A program made the translations under genes and the position numbers. Below the pieces are notes generated by a model that saw only the letters and a program-made list of their open reading frames with translations, was not told the origin of the DNA and searched no databases. From Oligoflexia bacterium (lineage in GTDB: Bacteria > Bdellovibrionota_B > Oligoflexia > Oligoflexales > JAGOVF01), in the NCBI GenBank assembly GCA_030432875.1, contig JAUILP010000040.1, forward strand, positions 1 through 33,414: a stretch of DNA of 33,414 bases. Reading direction: 5' to 3'. Positions 26,662 to 33,414 of this stretch are shown here, piece by piece (the first letter of the stretch is position 1; every line of letters begins with the position of its first letter).

Positions 26662-26955
26662 CTCCATAAGAATATTATTTTTATAACTTATTGTAATTCT
26701 CAGCATTATCGAGAAACACTGTCTGTTCCCAAATGGGTACAAAAAAACCAAGGTCTATAAAAACGGCCTCTACATACATCAATTTCTATGATATTTGTGC
26801 GTTAGAACTCTGCTTCCCATCATATTCCCTATTCTCTGGGAAGTGTGAACTGGCACCATAACGGGTCCACTTTAATGTGACGCTCAGAACCATGATGGTA
26901 CCTACCCTAACCTGGCCTAGGCTTAAAGTTAAGGTTTTTAAAAAATGAGATACAT
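26662..26955. other. intergenic leader of tandem paralog 3
   Basis: A 294-bp gap after paralog 2 with no clear terminator. It carries the repeated leader block at 26739-26813, then CTTCCC/GGGAAG (about 26813-26843) as a possible stem and ACCATGATGGT (26889-26899) as a short palindrome. Confidence 0.45.
26739..26813 (+). repeat. second copy of the paralog leader block
   Basis: This block before paralog 3 matches 23366-23441 before paralog 2. Shared elements are TACAAAAA..ACCA, TCTATA-AAAA, TTTCTATGATAT and TTAGA-CTCTGC. TTTCTATGATAT and TTAGA start 19 bp apart in both, and TCTATA lies 29-30 bp before TTTCTATGATAT. TATGAT could be a -10 and TATAAA another; no convincing -35 is seen. The lead-in to both genes also shares ATGAGATAC(A/T)TATGAA at the start codon. 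Confidence 0.6.
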
Positions 26956-29900
26956 ATGAAAATTTTCTTAGTATTTAATAATTTTTTTAATTTCTTATGC
27001 TTAATAGGGCTGGTGTCCTGTTCCTCAGCATCGTCATCGTCGTCTCCACCCACAAAGCCACAACCTGCCCTAAGTTATGTCTTTTCTTTAGAAAACTGCA
27101 CTACGGGCGTCCATAGCTATGAAGATAATTCCTCTGAAAATCAACTAGCCTACTGTCAAGATCTTGCCAAAGAGGATATTAATAACTTTTGCGCCCATGA
27201 TGAGCGCTTGGCATTGATCAGTCGTGACTGCTCAGCTGGAGAAAATGAAGGTGCTGCCCTTCTTCATCCCAGCCCAAGTAATGCAGAAAAAATTTTGCCT
27301 CACCTGAAAGCGAGCGGGCAAAAATATGGGCTTCCCTACAAAAATATGGAAATTAAAGTTTTAGGGCGACCTGACCTCAATACTCTTGTTCGCATGCAAG
27401 GTTTTTGGGTTACAAATTTGGGTGATTTTAGTTTTCGGTTTGAGGATAGTGACGCACCACCCAATACTGATGTCGTCATACAAGATTTTATTGACTGCGG
27501 ATTTTCTTACGACGGCCCAACCTGCTACGAGGGAGAGGATAAGAACATCCTTAGCCAAAAGATGGTCGCCATCAACGGTGAAGAATATCTCATGACTGTT
27601 TTTAATTATAGTGTTTCCTATAAACACCAGTTTGCGTTATTTATAGAAGCAAAACCTGAGGGTAGCCTCACACATGCCTACCTTTATAGCCTAGGGGACG
27701 GAACTGAAGTACCACCATCACTGCAGGAGGTTATTAGCGAGAGTGCCGCAAAATGCCTAGCAAGTATCAGTTCTATTGATCTCAATGCTCATTCTATAAA
27801 CGAAATATTTGAAGATGTTTCAAAGACCAGACAAAAACTCACGCTATTTCATATCAAGATGTCTTTTCCTCAGTACCGGGAATCTATTCTTGATTCTGCC
27901 GAAGTCAAAAGATCAATTGGAGAAATTATCGCAAATACTGCGCTTGAAGTTGCAGAGAGCAATGATGCAAGCTTAGCGGTTCTTTGGCTTAAGCTCCATG
28001 CTTGGATTTTACCACCGCCTGAATATCAAAATTTTTTAGCGCGGGTTCAGCAAGAAAATCCAGCAACAACAAGAGCCACTGAAGCGGCGCTACTCCAAGC
28101 TACCCAAGGGATTATCACCCCGGACATTCAAAATTTGTATGCACGGGCTTTAAATGCGGATGATCTCGGTGAACAGGCCAGAGCCTTCAATTTGGCCCGC
28201 CAGCGGATAGGCATGAGTGAAAAAATCTTGCTAAGTCTTATCAATACGCTTAATCACCCTAATGTTCACAGTGCGGCCATAGCCTATGATATTCTTGCGG
28301 CGCAACCTCTGCATGATGCCTATGTCGAACCCCTCAACAACTTAGCAGGAAAACTAGGGAATAATGGCAGCACTTACGTTTTTGCCTATGATCTCCTAAA
28401 GAAAATAAATACCGCACTTGCTCAAAATGCCATTATCGCCCGTCTATCCCATCATGACCGCAGTATTCGTTATAAAGTCTATCAAACGGTAGATGAAATC
28501 CTGCAAAGAGAAGATAAAGCCAACTTTACAAATGCTGCTACCCCTGCCGCAGCGCTACAAATGGAAAGCCTTGATGAAAAATCGCGATTTTATGCTATTC
28601 AAATCCTCGATCACATAAATTCTCCTGATGCAAACCTTGCCCTCATTCAATTTGCTGATCAGGATAGTTTTTATTTACGAACATATATCACCAATAAAGT
28701 GCTCGGGAAGCCGGACAAAATTTTTACCAATTTACATTTAGAAGCCCTAACCCACAACCTAGACCCCAAATTTCCTGACCAGGTTCTTGACCCTACCCTT
28801 AAATACCTATTTCGCCTTGGAACTCCTGATGCTCTTGATGTCTTACTGAGGTATTTTAACCGCAAAAAAAACACCTATTTAGATGATGAAACCCGCCGCA
28901 AGTGGATACTTGAAGATTTGCGGAGTGCTACTATCACTGAGCAAAATTCTTATGAACTTGGGGTTGGTATCAATTCAAAACATACCGATGTCGCGCAAGC
29001 TTTTGTAAGACACCTCATTCATCTGAAACACTTCAAATCAACAGAGGTCCTGGTGGAAAACCTGAGGACCCATCCCGATCAAATGATCTTTCATTTAGAT
29101 ACGGTATTATCTGAACTAAAAAACCGAGCCGAGACCGATCTTCGCGGGCTATATGATGGCGATGCGGGCCTTAATCTTGGTGACTTATTTATGAAATCTC
29201 GCTATGAACTAAATAAATTAATAAATTCTAAGAAAAGTACAGAACCAAATATCGCCGCCCTCATAGACTATTATCGAGAAAATCTTGGCTTCAGCATAAA
29301 CACTCTTTTACCCATTAGGACTTATTCAGCGCTAAAACCTTTAGTGATACTCATGAGTATAGACGACGAAGTCCTGCGCCACAAAATTATTGCCGCCGTC
29401 CTAGATTTTGATATCATGCCGAGAGAAATTTGGAAAAGCTTTTGGTTCCATGTCAAGCCCAGAGGCTCTTTTTGCGACCATAAGATAGATAGCGGCTGCC
29501 CAGAAATACGCGAGGAAAAAATAGAATTTTTTATATCGGCACTGAGCCCCTATCCAGAAACACGTGCCGCCGCTTTTCACGCTTTAGCATGGTTATATCG
29601 CAATACTAAGGATCAGAGAAACACTACTGAAATAAGAAATCATCATGACGAAATATTAGAGAATTTATATTCAAATTTAACAGCATCTTTTATATCAGCA
29701 TATTTTACTCAAGGAAAAGAATTTATCCCCATATTGTATGCGGAAACAAAAGAATTTTTCAAAATGATCATTGAAGAGGAAGGCCCAATCCTGGGGGAGC
29801 AATTTAAATTCGATGCCTTTACATCATCTGTTTTACCTTCGAAAGGTTGTGATATCACTTCCTATAGATATGATGACCTGTATCTATACTACGTTGGGAG

Positions 29901-30063
29901 TTTGGAGTTTCTCAAGATGCTACCCTCAAGCCCTAAAATTTTGCCGATATTGATTGACTTTATAAATAAGTGCCCGACCTTTATGACGGACTATCCTGAA
30001 CTCGGGCAGGGAATTGTTGATGTAATTGACTATTTAGAGCAAAGATCACTTCAAGAAAATTGA
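26956..30063 (+). CDS. giant HEAT-like repeat lipoprotein, tandem paralog 3
   Basis: A 1035-residue predicted lipoprotein, the closest relative of the genes on either side. Lipid Cys22 (GLVSC) is followed by a Ser/Pro linker, the four-Cys segment (CTTGVHSYED ... FCAHDERLAL ... RDC), DCGFSYDGPTC, SAAKC, and the same succession of paired helices. Over the 59 residues from VIQDFIDC to LFIEA it differs from paralog 2 at only five positions. The region near residue 840 again has a Cys pair (SFCDHKIDSGC), and the C-terminus carries GC and KC Cys. No catalytic motif or family name is recognised. It has its own leader copy and lies 7 bp before paralog 4, with which it should be co-transcribed. Confidence 0.87.
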   Translation: MKIFLVFNNFFNFLCLIGLVSCSSASSSSSPPTKPQPALSYVFSLENCTTGVHSYEDNSSENQLAYCQDLAKEDINNFCAHDERLALISRDCSAGENEGAALLHPSPSNAEKILPHLKASGQKYGLPYKNMEIKVLGRPDLNTLVRMQGFWVTNLGDFSFRFEDSDAPPNTDVVIQDFIDCGFSYDGPTCYEGEDKNILSQKMVAINGEEYLMTVFNYSVSYKHQFALFIEAKPEGSLTHAYLYSLGDGTEVPPSLQEVISESAAKCLASISSIDLNAHSINEIFEDVSKTRQKLTLFHIKMSFPQYRESILDSAEVKRSIGEIIANTALEVAESNDASLAVLWLKLHAWILPPPEYQNFLARVQQENPATTRATEAALLQATQGIITPDIQNLYARALNADDLGEQARAFNLARQRIGMSEKILLSLINTLNHPNVHSAAIAYDILAAQPLHDAYVEPLNNLAGKLGNNGSTYVFAYDLLKKINTALAQNAIIARLSHHDRSIRYKVYQTVDEILQREDKANFTNAATPAAALQMESLDEKSRFYAIQILDHINSPDANLALIQFADQDSFYLRTYITNKVLGKPDKIFTNLHLEALTHNLDPKFPDQVLDPTLKYLFRLGTPDALDVLLRYFNRKKNTYLDDETRRKWILEDLRSATITEQNSYELGVGINSKHTDVAQAFVRHLIHLKHFKSTEVLVENLRTHPDQMIFHLDTVLSELKNRAETDLRGLYDGDAGLNLGDLFMKSRYELNKLINSKKSTEPNIAALIDYYRENLGFSINTLLPIRTYSALKPLVILMSIDDEVLRHKIIAAVLDFDIMPREIWKSFWFHVKPRGSFCDHKIDSGCPEIREEKIEFFISALSPYPETRAAAFHALAWLYRNTKDQRNTTEIRNHHDEILENLYSNLTASFISAYFTQGKEFIPILYAETKEFFKMIIEEEGPILGEQFKFDAFTSSVLPSKGCDITSYRYDDLYLYYVGSLEFLKMLPSSPKILPILIDFINKCPTFMTDYPELGQGIVDVIDYLEQRSLQEN

Positions 30064-30070
30064 TATACTT

Positions 30071-33000
30071 ATGAAATATTTTTTGGTTTTTAGACATTTT
30101 TTAAAATTCTTATGTATATTCGCATTCGTGTCATGTACCTCTAAGTCTTCATCTCCCGCGAAAGCACCGCCACCAGGTCTAAGCTACAACTTTTTACTTG
30201 AAAACTGCAGCACCGGCCTCCATAACTACAAAGATAATTCCTCTGAAAACCAAAGAGCCTACTGCGCTGACCTTGCCAAGGACGATATCAATAATTTCTG
30301 CGCTCATGAGGAACGCTTAGCACTGATTCGTCGTGACTGCTCAGCTGGGGAACAAGAAAACCCGCAAATAGTTTCCCCATCTGCAGAAAATTCTGATAAA
30401 AATCTGCTAAGCCTGCGCGCAAGTACGCAAAAATACGGCCTTCCCTATGATAATATGGAAATCAAGTTTTTAGGCCGCCCTGACCTTAGCGCTCTTGTGC
30501 ACATGCAGCATTTTTGGGTCACAAATTTTGGTGATTTTAGTTTCCGCTTTCAAGATGAACGCTCTCGCCCCCCAAATACAGATACGGTTATACAAGATTT
30601 TATAGACTGTGGCTTTTCTTATGATGGACCAACATGCTATGAAGGAGAGGAAAGAAATATCCAGAGTCAAGAGATGGTTGCCATCAATGGCGAAACCTAT
30701 CTTATAACCGTCTTTAACTACAGTGTTTCCTATAATCACCTGTTTGCCCTAATTATTGAAACACACCCGAAGCAGAGCCTAACCCATGCATACCTTTACA
30801 GCTTGGGGGACGCCTCTTCTCTACCTTCACCCGCCGCGATCGTGAGAGAGAGCGCCGCAAAGTGCCTTGCCAGTATCAGTGCCATTCCCTTTAGTGCTAA
30901 TGCCGTCGATCAAATATTAGAAGATGCCACAAGCACGAGGCAAAAACTGACGCTAACCCATATTAAGATGTCTTTTCCTCAGTACCGGGAATCAATCCTA
31001 AGTTCAGCTGCTATCAATAGCTCAATTGAAGAAATTGTCGCAAAAACCTCTCAAGAAATTGAGGAGAGTAATGACCCGGGATTAGCGGTACTTTGGCTTA
31101 AACTCCACGCTGGAATATTATCAAATACGGATTATCAAAGGTTTTTAGCGACCCAGCAGCGTGATAATCCAACTACGGCTAGAGCAACTGAAGCGGCTCT
31201 ACTTCAAGCATCCCTTGGCATTATTACTCCTGACATCGAAAAATACTATGCGCGGGCTCTCAATACGGATAATTTAGGAGAGCAAGCCAGAGCGTTTAAC
31301 TTGGCACGCCAGCGCATTGGCCTCAGTGATAAAATCCTTCTTAGTCTCATCAATACGCTTAACCACCCCAATGTTCACAGCGCTGCGATCGCCTACGATA
31401 TTCTTGCATCACAGCCCCTAAATGATGCTTATGTCGAACCCCTAAGTAAATTATCTGGCAAACTGGGAAATAATGGCAGTGCTTACGTTTTCGCCTATGA
31501 CCTTCTAAAAAAAATCAATACCCCGCTTGCCCAAAATGCCATAATTGCTCAGCTGTCCCATCGTGACCGCAATATTCGAGACAAGGTGTACCAAACAGTC
31601 GATGACATCTTGTACCCTGCAGATGAATTAAAATTCTCCGATTCTTCGACGCACGAGGCAGCAAAGCAAATGGAAAGTTTTAATGAAAAATCACGGCTTT
31701 ATGCGATTCAAATCCTAGATCAGATAAATTCCCCTGAAGCGACCCTAACCCTTATAGAATTTTCGGATCAAGATATCTTTTATCTACGAAGTTTTATTAA
31801 TGATAAAGTTCTCATTAAACCAGATAAAATTTTTACTCATTTACATTTGGAAGCCCTAACCCGGAACCTTGACCCAAAATATCCCGACCAGGTTCTTGAT
31901 CCCACTATTAAATACCTGTTTCGCCTGGGTACTCCCGAAGCCCTCAATGCAGTTCTAAAATACATTAACCGAGCAAAAAATATTTTTATAGATGATGAAT
32001 TTCGGCGTCAATGGATGCTAGAATATTTGGCACATGCCAAAATCTCTGGCGAAAATGCTCATGAACTGGGAAGAGGAATCGGAGCAAAATATAAGGATCT
32101 GGAAAATGCCTTTTTGACCCACCTTTTGCAGCTTAGGCATCACAAATCAACGGATGTCCTACTGGAAAAACTAAGAACCCATCCAAAAGAAATGCTCCCT
32201 AATTTTGACGAAGTATTTTCTGAACTAAAAAACCGCGCAGAGTCGGATCTTAATGGTTTATTTGGAGGCGAAGCGGGGCTTAATCTTGGCAATTTATTTA
32301 TGAAATCTCGGTTTGAACTAAAAAAGTTTGGTGAATCTCCTGATAATTCTGATCCCAACACCGCTTCCCTCATAAATTATTATGAGGAGAATCTTGCCTT
32401 CAGTATGAACAACCTCTTGCCCCTCAGAACTATTTCCGCGTTAAAGTCCTTGGTCACTTTGATGGGTATCGACGACGAAGCCCTACGCCACGAAATTATT
32501 GCAGCTGTGCTTGATTTCGATGATATGCCTCGAGAAATTTGGGAAAGCTTTTATTTTCACGTCAAAAACCGTGAGCCCAAATGTAATATAGATAAGCCTC
32601 CCTGCCAAGACATACCGCCAGAAAAAGAGGAATTTTTAAATCCGTCGCTAAGTTTATATCCGGAAACACGTGCAGCAGCTTTTGCGCGACTTGCTTGGCT
32701 ATTTAGGTACACCAAAGATGAGAGAACTGACGACGAAATCAAACATCATTATGATAATATTTTATTTGGGCTAAGAAGCAACATTAGCCCCCAGTCTTTG
32801 TTAACAAATGAAAATATTGATAAAAATTTTATTCCCCTCGTCTATGAAGAAACCTTTCCCTTTTTTAAAAATGTCATAGAAGAAGAGGGCCCGAATCTAA
32901 ATGAACAGTTTCGTATTAGCTACTTGGTGGGATCAGCAGTGCCACAGGGCAATTGTAAAAAATTGCCCCTCACCAGAATTGATGCGTCACCATTTTATCT

Positions 33001-33148
33001 TAGGAATTTGGAACTCGTCGAGATGCTTCCCCCCTTCCCCGAAATTATAGATAAATTCGACGAATTATATGAGCGTTGTCCCACTTTTGCTGCGGAATAT
33101 CCTGAACTCGATGAGGCGATAAAAAACTTGCTTGAACGACTGAGGTAA
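30071..33148 (+). CDS. giant HEAT-like repeat lipoprotein, tandem paralog 4
   Basis: A 1025-residue predicted lipoprotein starting 7 bp after paralog 3, so very likely in one operon with it. It has lipid Cys22 (AFVSC, Thr at +2), the four-Cys segment (NCSTGLHNYKD ... YCADLAKDDINNFC ... RDC), DCGFSYDGPTC, SAAKC, and the HEAT-like helix pairs. The Cys pair near residue 838 has a shortened spacing (KCNIDKPPC). The C-terminal part diverges most from its neighbours (GSAVPQGNCKKL, ERCP). No separate promoter or leader copy precedes it, and its start region TACTTATGAAA echoes that of paralog 2. Function unknown, as for the others. Confidence 0.87.
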   Translation: MKYFLVFRHFLKFLCIFAFVSCTSKSSSPAKAPPPGLSYNFLLENCSTGLHNYKDNSSENQRAYCADLAKDDINNFCAHEERLALIRRDCSAGEQENPQIVSPSAENSDKNLLSLRASTQKYGLPYDNMEIKFLGRPDLSALVHMQHFWVTNFGDFSFRFQDERSRPPNTDTVIQDFIDCGFSYDGPTCYEGEERNIQSQEMVAINGETYLITVFNYSVSYNHLFALIIETHPKQSLTHAYLYSLGDASSLPSPAAIVRESAAKCLASISAIPFSANAVDQILEDATSTRQKLTLTHIKMSFPQYRESILSSAAINSSIEEIVAKTSQEIEESNDPGLAVLWLKLHAGILSNTDYQRFLATQQRDNPTTARATEAALLQASLGIITPDIEKYYARALNTDNLGEQARAFNLARQRIGLSDKILLSLINTLNHPNVHSAAIAYDILASQPLNDAYVEPLSKLSGKLGNNGSAYVFAYDLLKKINTPLAQNAIIAQLSHRDRNIRDKVYQTVDDILYPADELKFSDSSTHEAAKQMESFNEKSRLYAIQILDQINSPEATLTLIEFSDQDIFYLRSFINDKVLIKPDKIFTHLHLEALTRNLDPKYPDQVLDPTIKYLFRLGTPEALNAVLKYINRAKNIFIDDEFRRQWMLEYLAHAKISGENAHELGRGIGAKYKDLENAFLTHLLQLRHHKSTDVLLEKLRTHPKEMLPNFDEVFSELKNRAESDLNGLFGGEAGLNLGNLFMKSRFELKKFGESPDNSDPNTASLINYYEENLAFSMNNLLPLRTISALKSLVTLMGIDDEALRHEIIAAVLDFDDMPREIWESFYFHVKNREPKCNIDKPPCQDIPPEKEEFLNPSLSLYPETRAAAFARLAWLFRYTKDERTDDEIKHHYDNILFGLRSNISPQSLLTNENIDKNFIPLVYEETFPFFKNVIEEEGPNLNEQFRISYLVGSAVPQGNCKKLPLTRIDASPFYLRNLELVEMLPPFPEIIDKFDELYERCPTFAAEYPELDEAIKNLLERLR

Positions 33149-33176
33149 ATATTGCCGCCTTGACCTGCGCAAAAAA

Positions 33177-33213
33177 AGCCGTAGGAGAACGGATTCGCCT
33201 ACGGCTCTGTTTT
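33177..33213 (+). terminator. rho-independent terminator after the tandem paralogs
   Basis: AGCCGTAGG (33177-33185) and CCTACGGCT (33198-33206) form a perfect nine-bp GC-rich stem followed by CTGTTTT. It lies 29 bp after the stop of paralog 4 and is preceded by a run of A, so it could also act on the other strand. Confidence 0.85.
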
Positions 33214-33289
33214 AAATTTTTAGGACTCTATCCTTACGGGGATAAAACATTTTTTCATAATTGATGGAAAAAAATACGCCTCAATTAAA

Positions 33290-33336
33290 CAGGCATTTCC
33301 ATTGATTTCGCTCCGCTCATTCAATGGAAATGCCTG
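33290..33336. repeat. 16-bp perfect inverted repeat with 15-base loop
   Basis: CAGGCATTTCCATTGA (33290-33305) and TCAATGGAAATGCCTG (33321-33336) are exact reverse complements. The loop TTTCGCTCCGCTCAT is of the kind often seen in extragenic palindromes. It lies directly after the possible minus-strand stop at 33340 and is followed on that strand by TTTAATT, so it could be that gene's terminator. Confidence 0.85.
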
Positions 33337-33339
33337 TGG

Positions 33340-33414
33340 TTAAGTGATTGATAGAATAAAACTTTCCCCGCAGGCTTGGTACTTGGCTTCTGCCGCTTTT
33401 GGCTTTACGATATA
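33340..33414 (-). CDS. possible C-terminal fragment of a gene running off the right edge
   Basis: The minus strand is open from the right edge to a TAA at 33342-33340, giving 24 residues (YIVKPKAAEAKYQACGESF and then ILSIT). Its composition is protein-like, and the strong hairpin at 33290-33336 begins four bases beyond the stop, as a terminator would. Too short to name. Confidence 0.35.
   Translation of the reverse strand, partial: YIVKPKAAEAKYQACGESFILSIT

Noticed and set aside
33229-33256. TATCC/GGATA hairpin followed by ATTTTTT
   Set aside because: Only a five-bp stem just after the strong terminator at 33177; possibly a backup but not convincing.
1-33414. tRNA and rRNA genes
   Set aside because: Reading the gaps by eye showed no T-loop GTTCGAATC-type element in a cloverleaf context and no rRNA signatures.

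Overview
The window looks like a chromosomal segment from a Gram-negative, moderately AT-rich bacterium that makes many lipoproteins. The mix suggests a Bdellovibrionota/Oligoflexia-type or other delta-like lineage: a type IV pilin, an RND pump with a TolC-like channel, a KorAB-type 2-oxoacid:ferredoxin oxidoreductase, a MltD-type lytic transglycosylase, Lgt, and about eight predicted lipoproteins with loose lipoboxes. The lineage is an inference; there is no rRNA or other phylogenetic marker here.

Layout. 1-1787: a minus-strand Cys-rich lipoprotein of unknown function. 1786-7561 (+): a TolC-like channel, an RND transporter 19 bp behind it with no adaptor gene between, then lgt. 7562-8365: a small hypothetical gene and a small secreted six-Cys protein. 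8693-13868 (+): a large repeat-type lipoprotein, a RumA/TrmA-type RNA methyltransferase and a lipid-anchored alpha/beta hydrolase. 14047-15168 (-): a type IV pilin with an Ala/Pro/Lys repeat tail encoded by a perfect 18-bp tandem repeat, and behind its promoter a decayed IS91-like transposase tail that has no start codon. 15313-20450 (-): an apparent operon of a GltD/NfnB-like FAD/Fe-S oxidoreductase, korA, korB and a Cys-rich lipoprotein. 20639-23163 (-): a TPR-like membrane protein and a MltD-like lytic transglycosylase lipoprotein. 23575-33148 (+): three consecutive, closely related lipoproteins of about 1030 residues, followed by a strong terminator, a long inverted repeat and the possible tail of a minus-strand gene.

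The most notable content is the family of four giant paralogous lipoproteins (one at 8693, three in tandem from 23575). They share a disulfide-like DCGF-x-x-DGP-x-C motif, a helical HEAT-like repeat body and a Cys-containing C-terminus. I do not recognise them as a named family. Two tandem copies also carry a duplicated upstream leader, and the third follows the second by 7 bp. Together with Lgt, MltD, the pilin and the efflux genes, the window is weighted toward cell-envelope functions.
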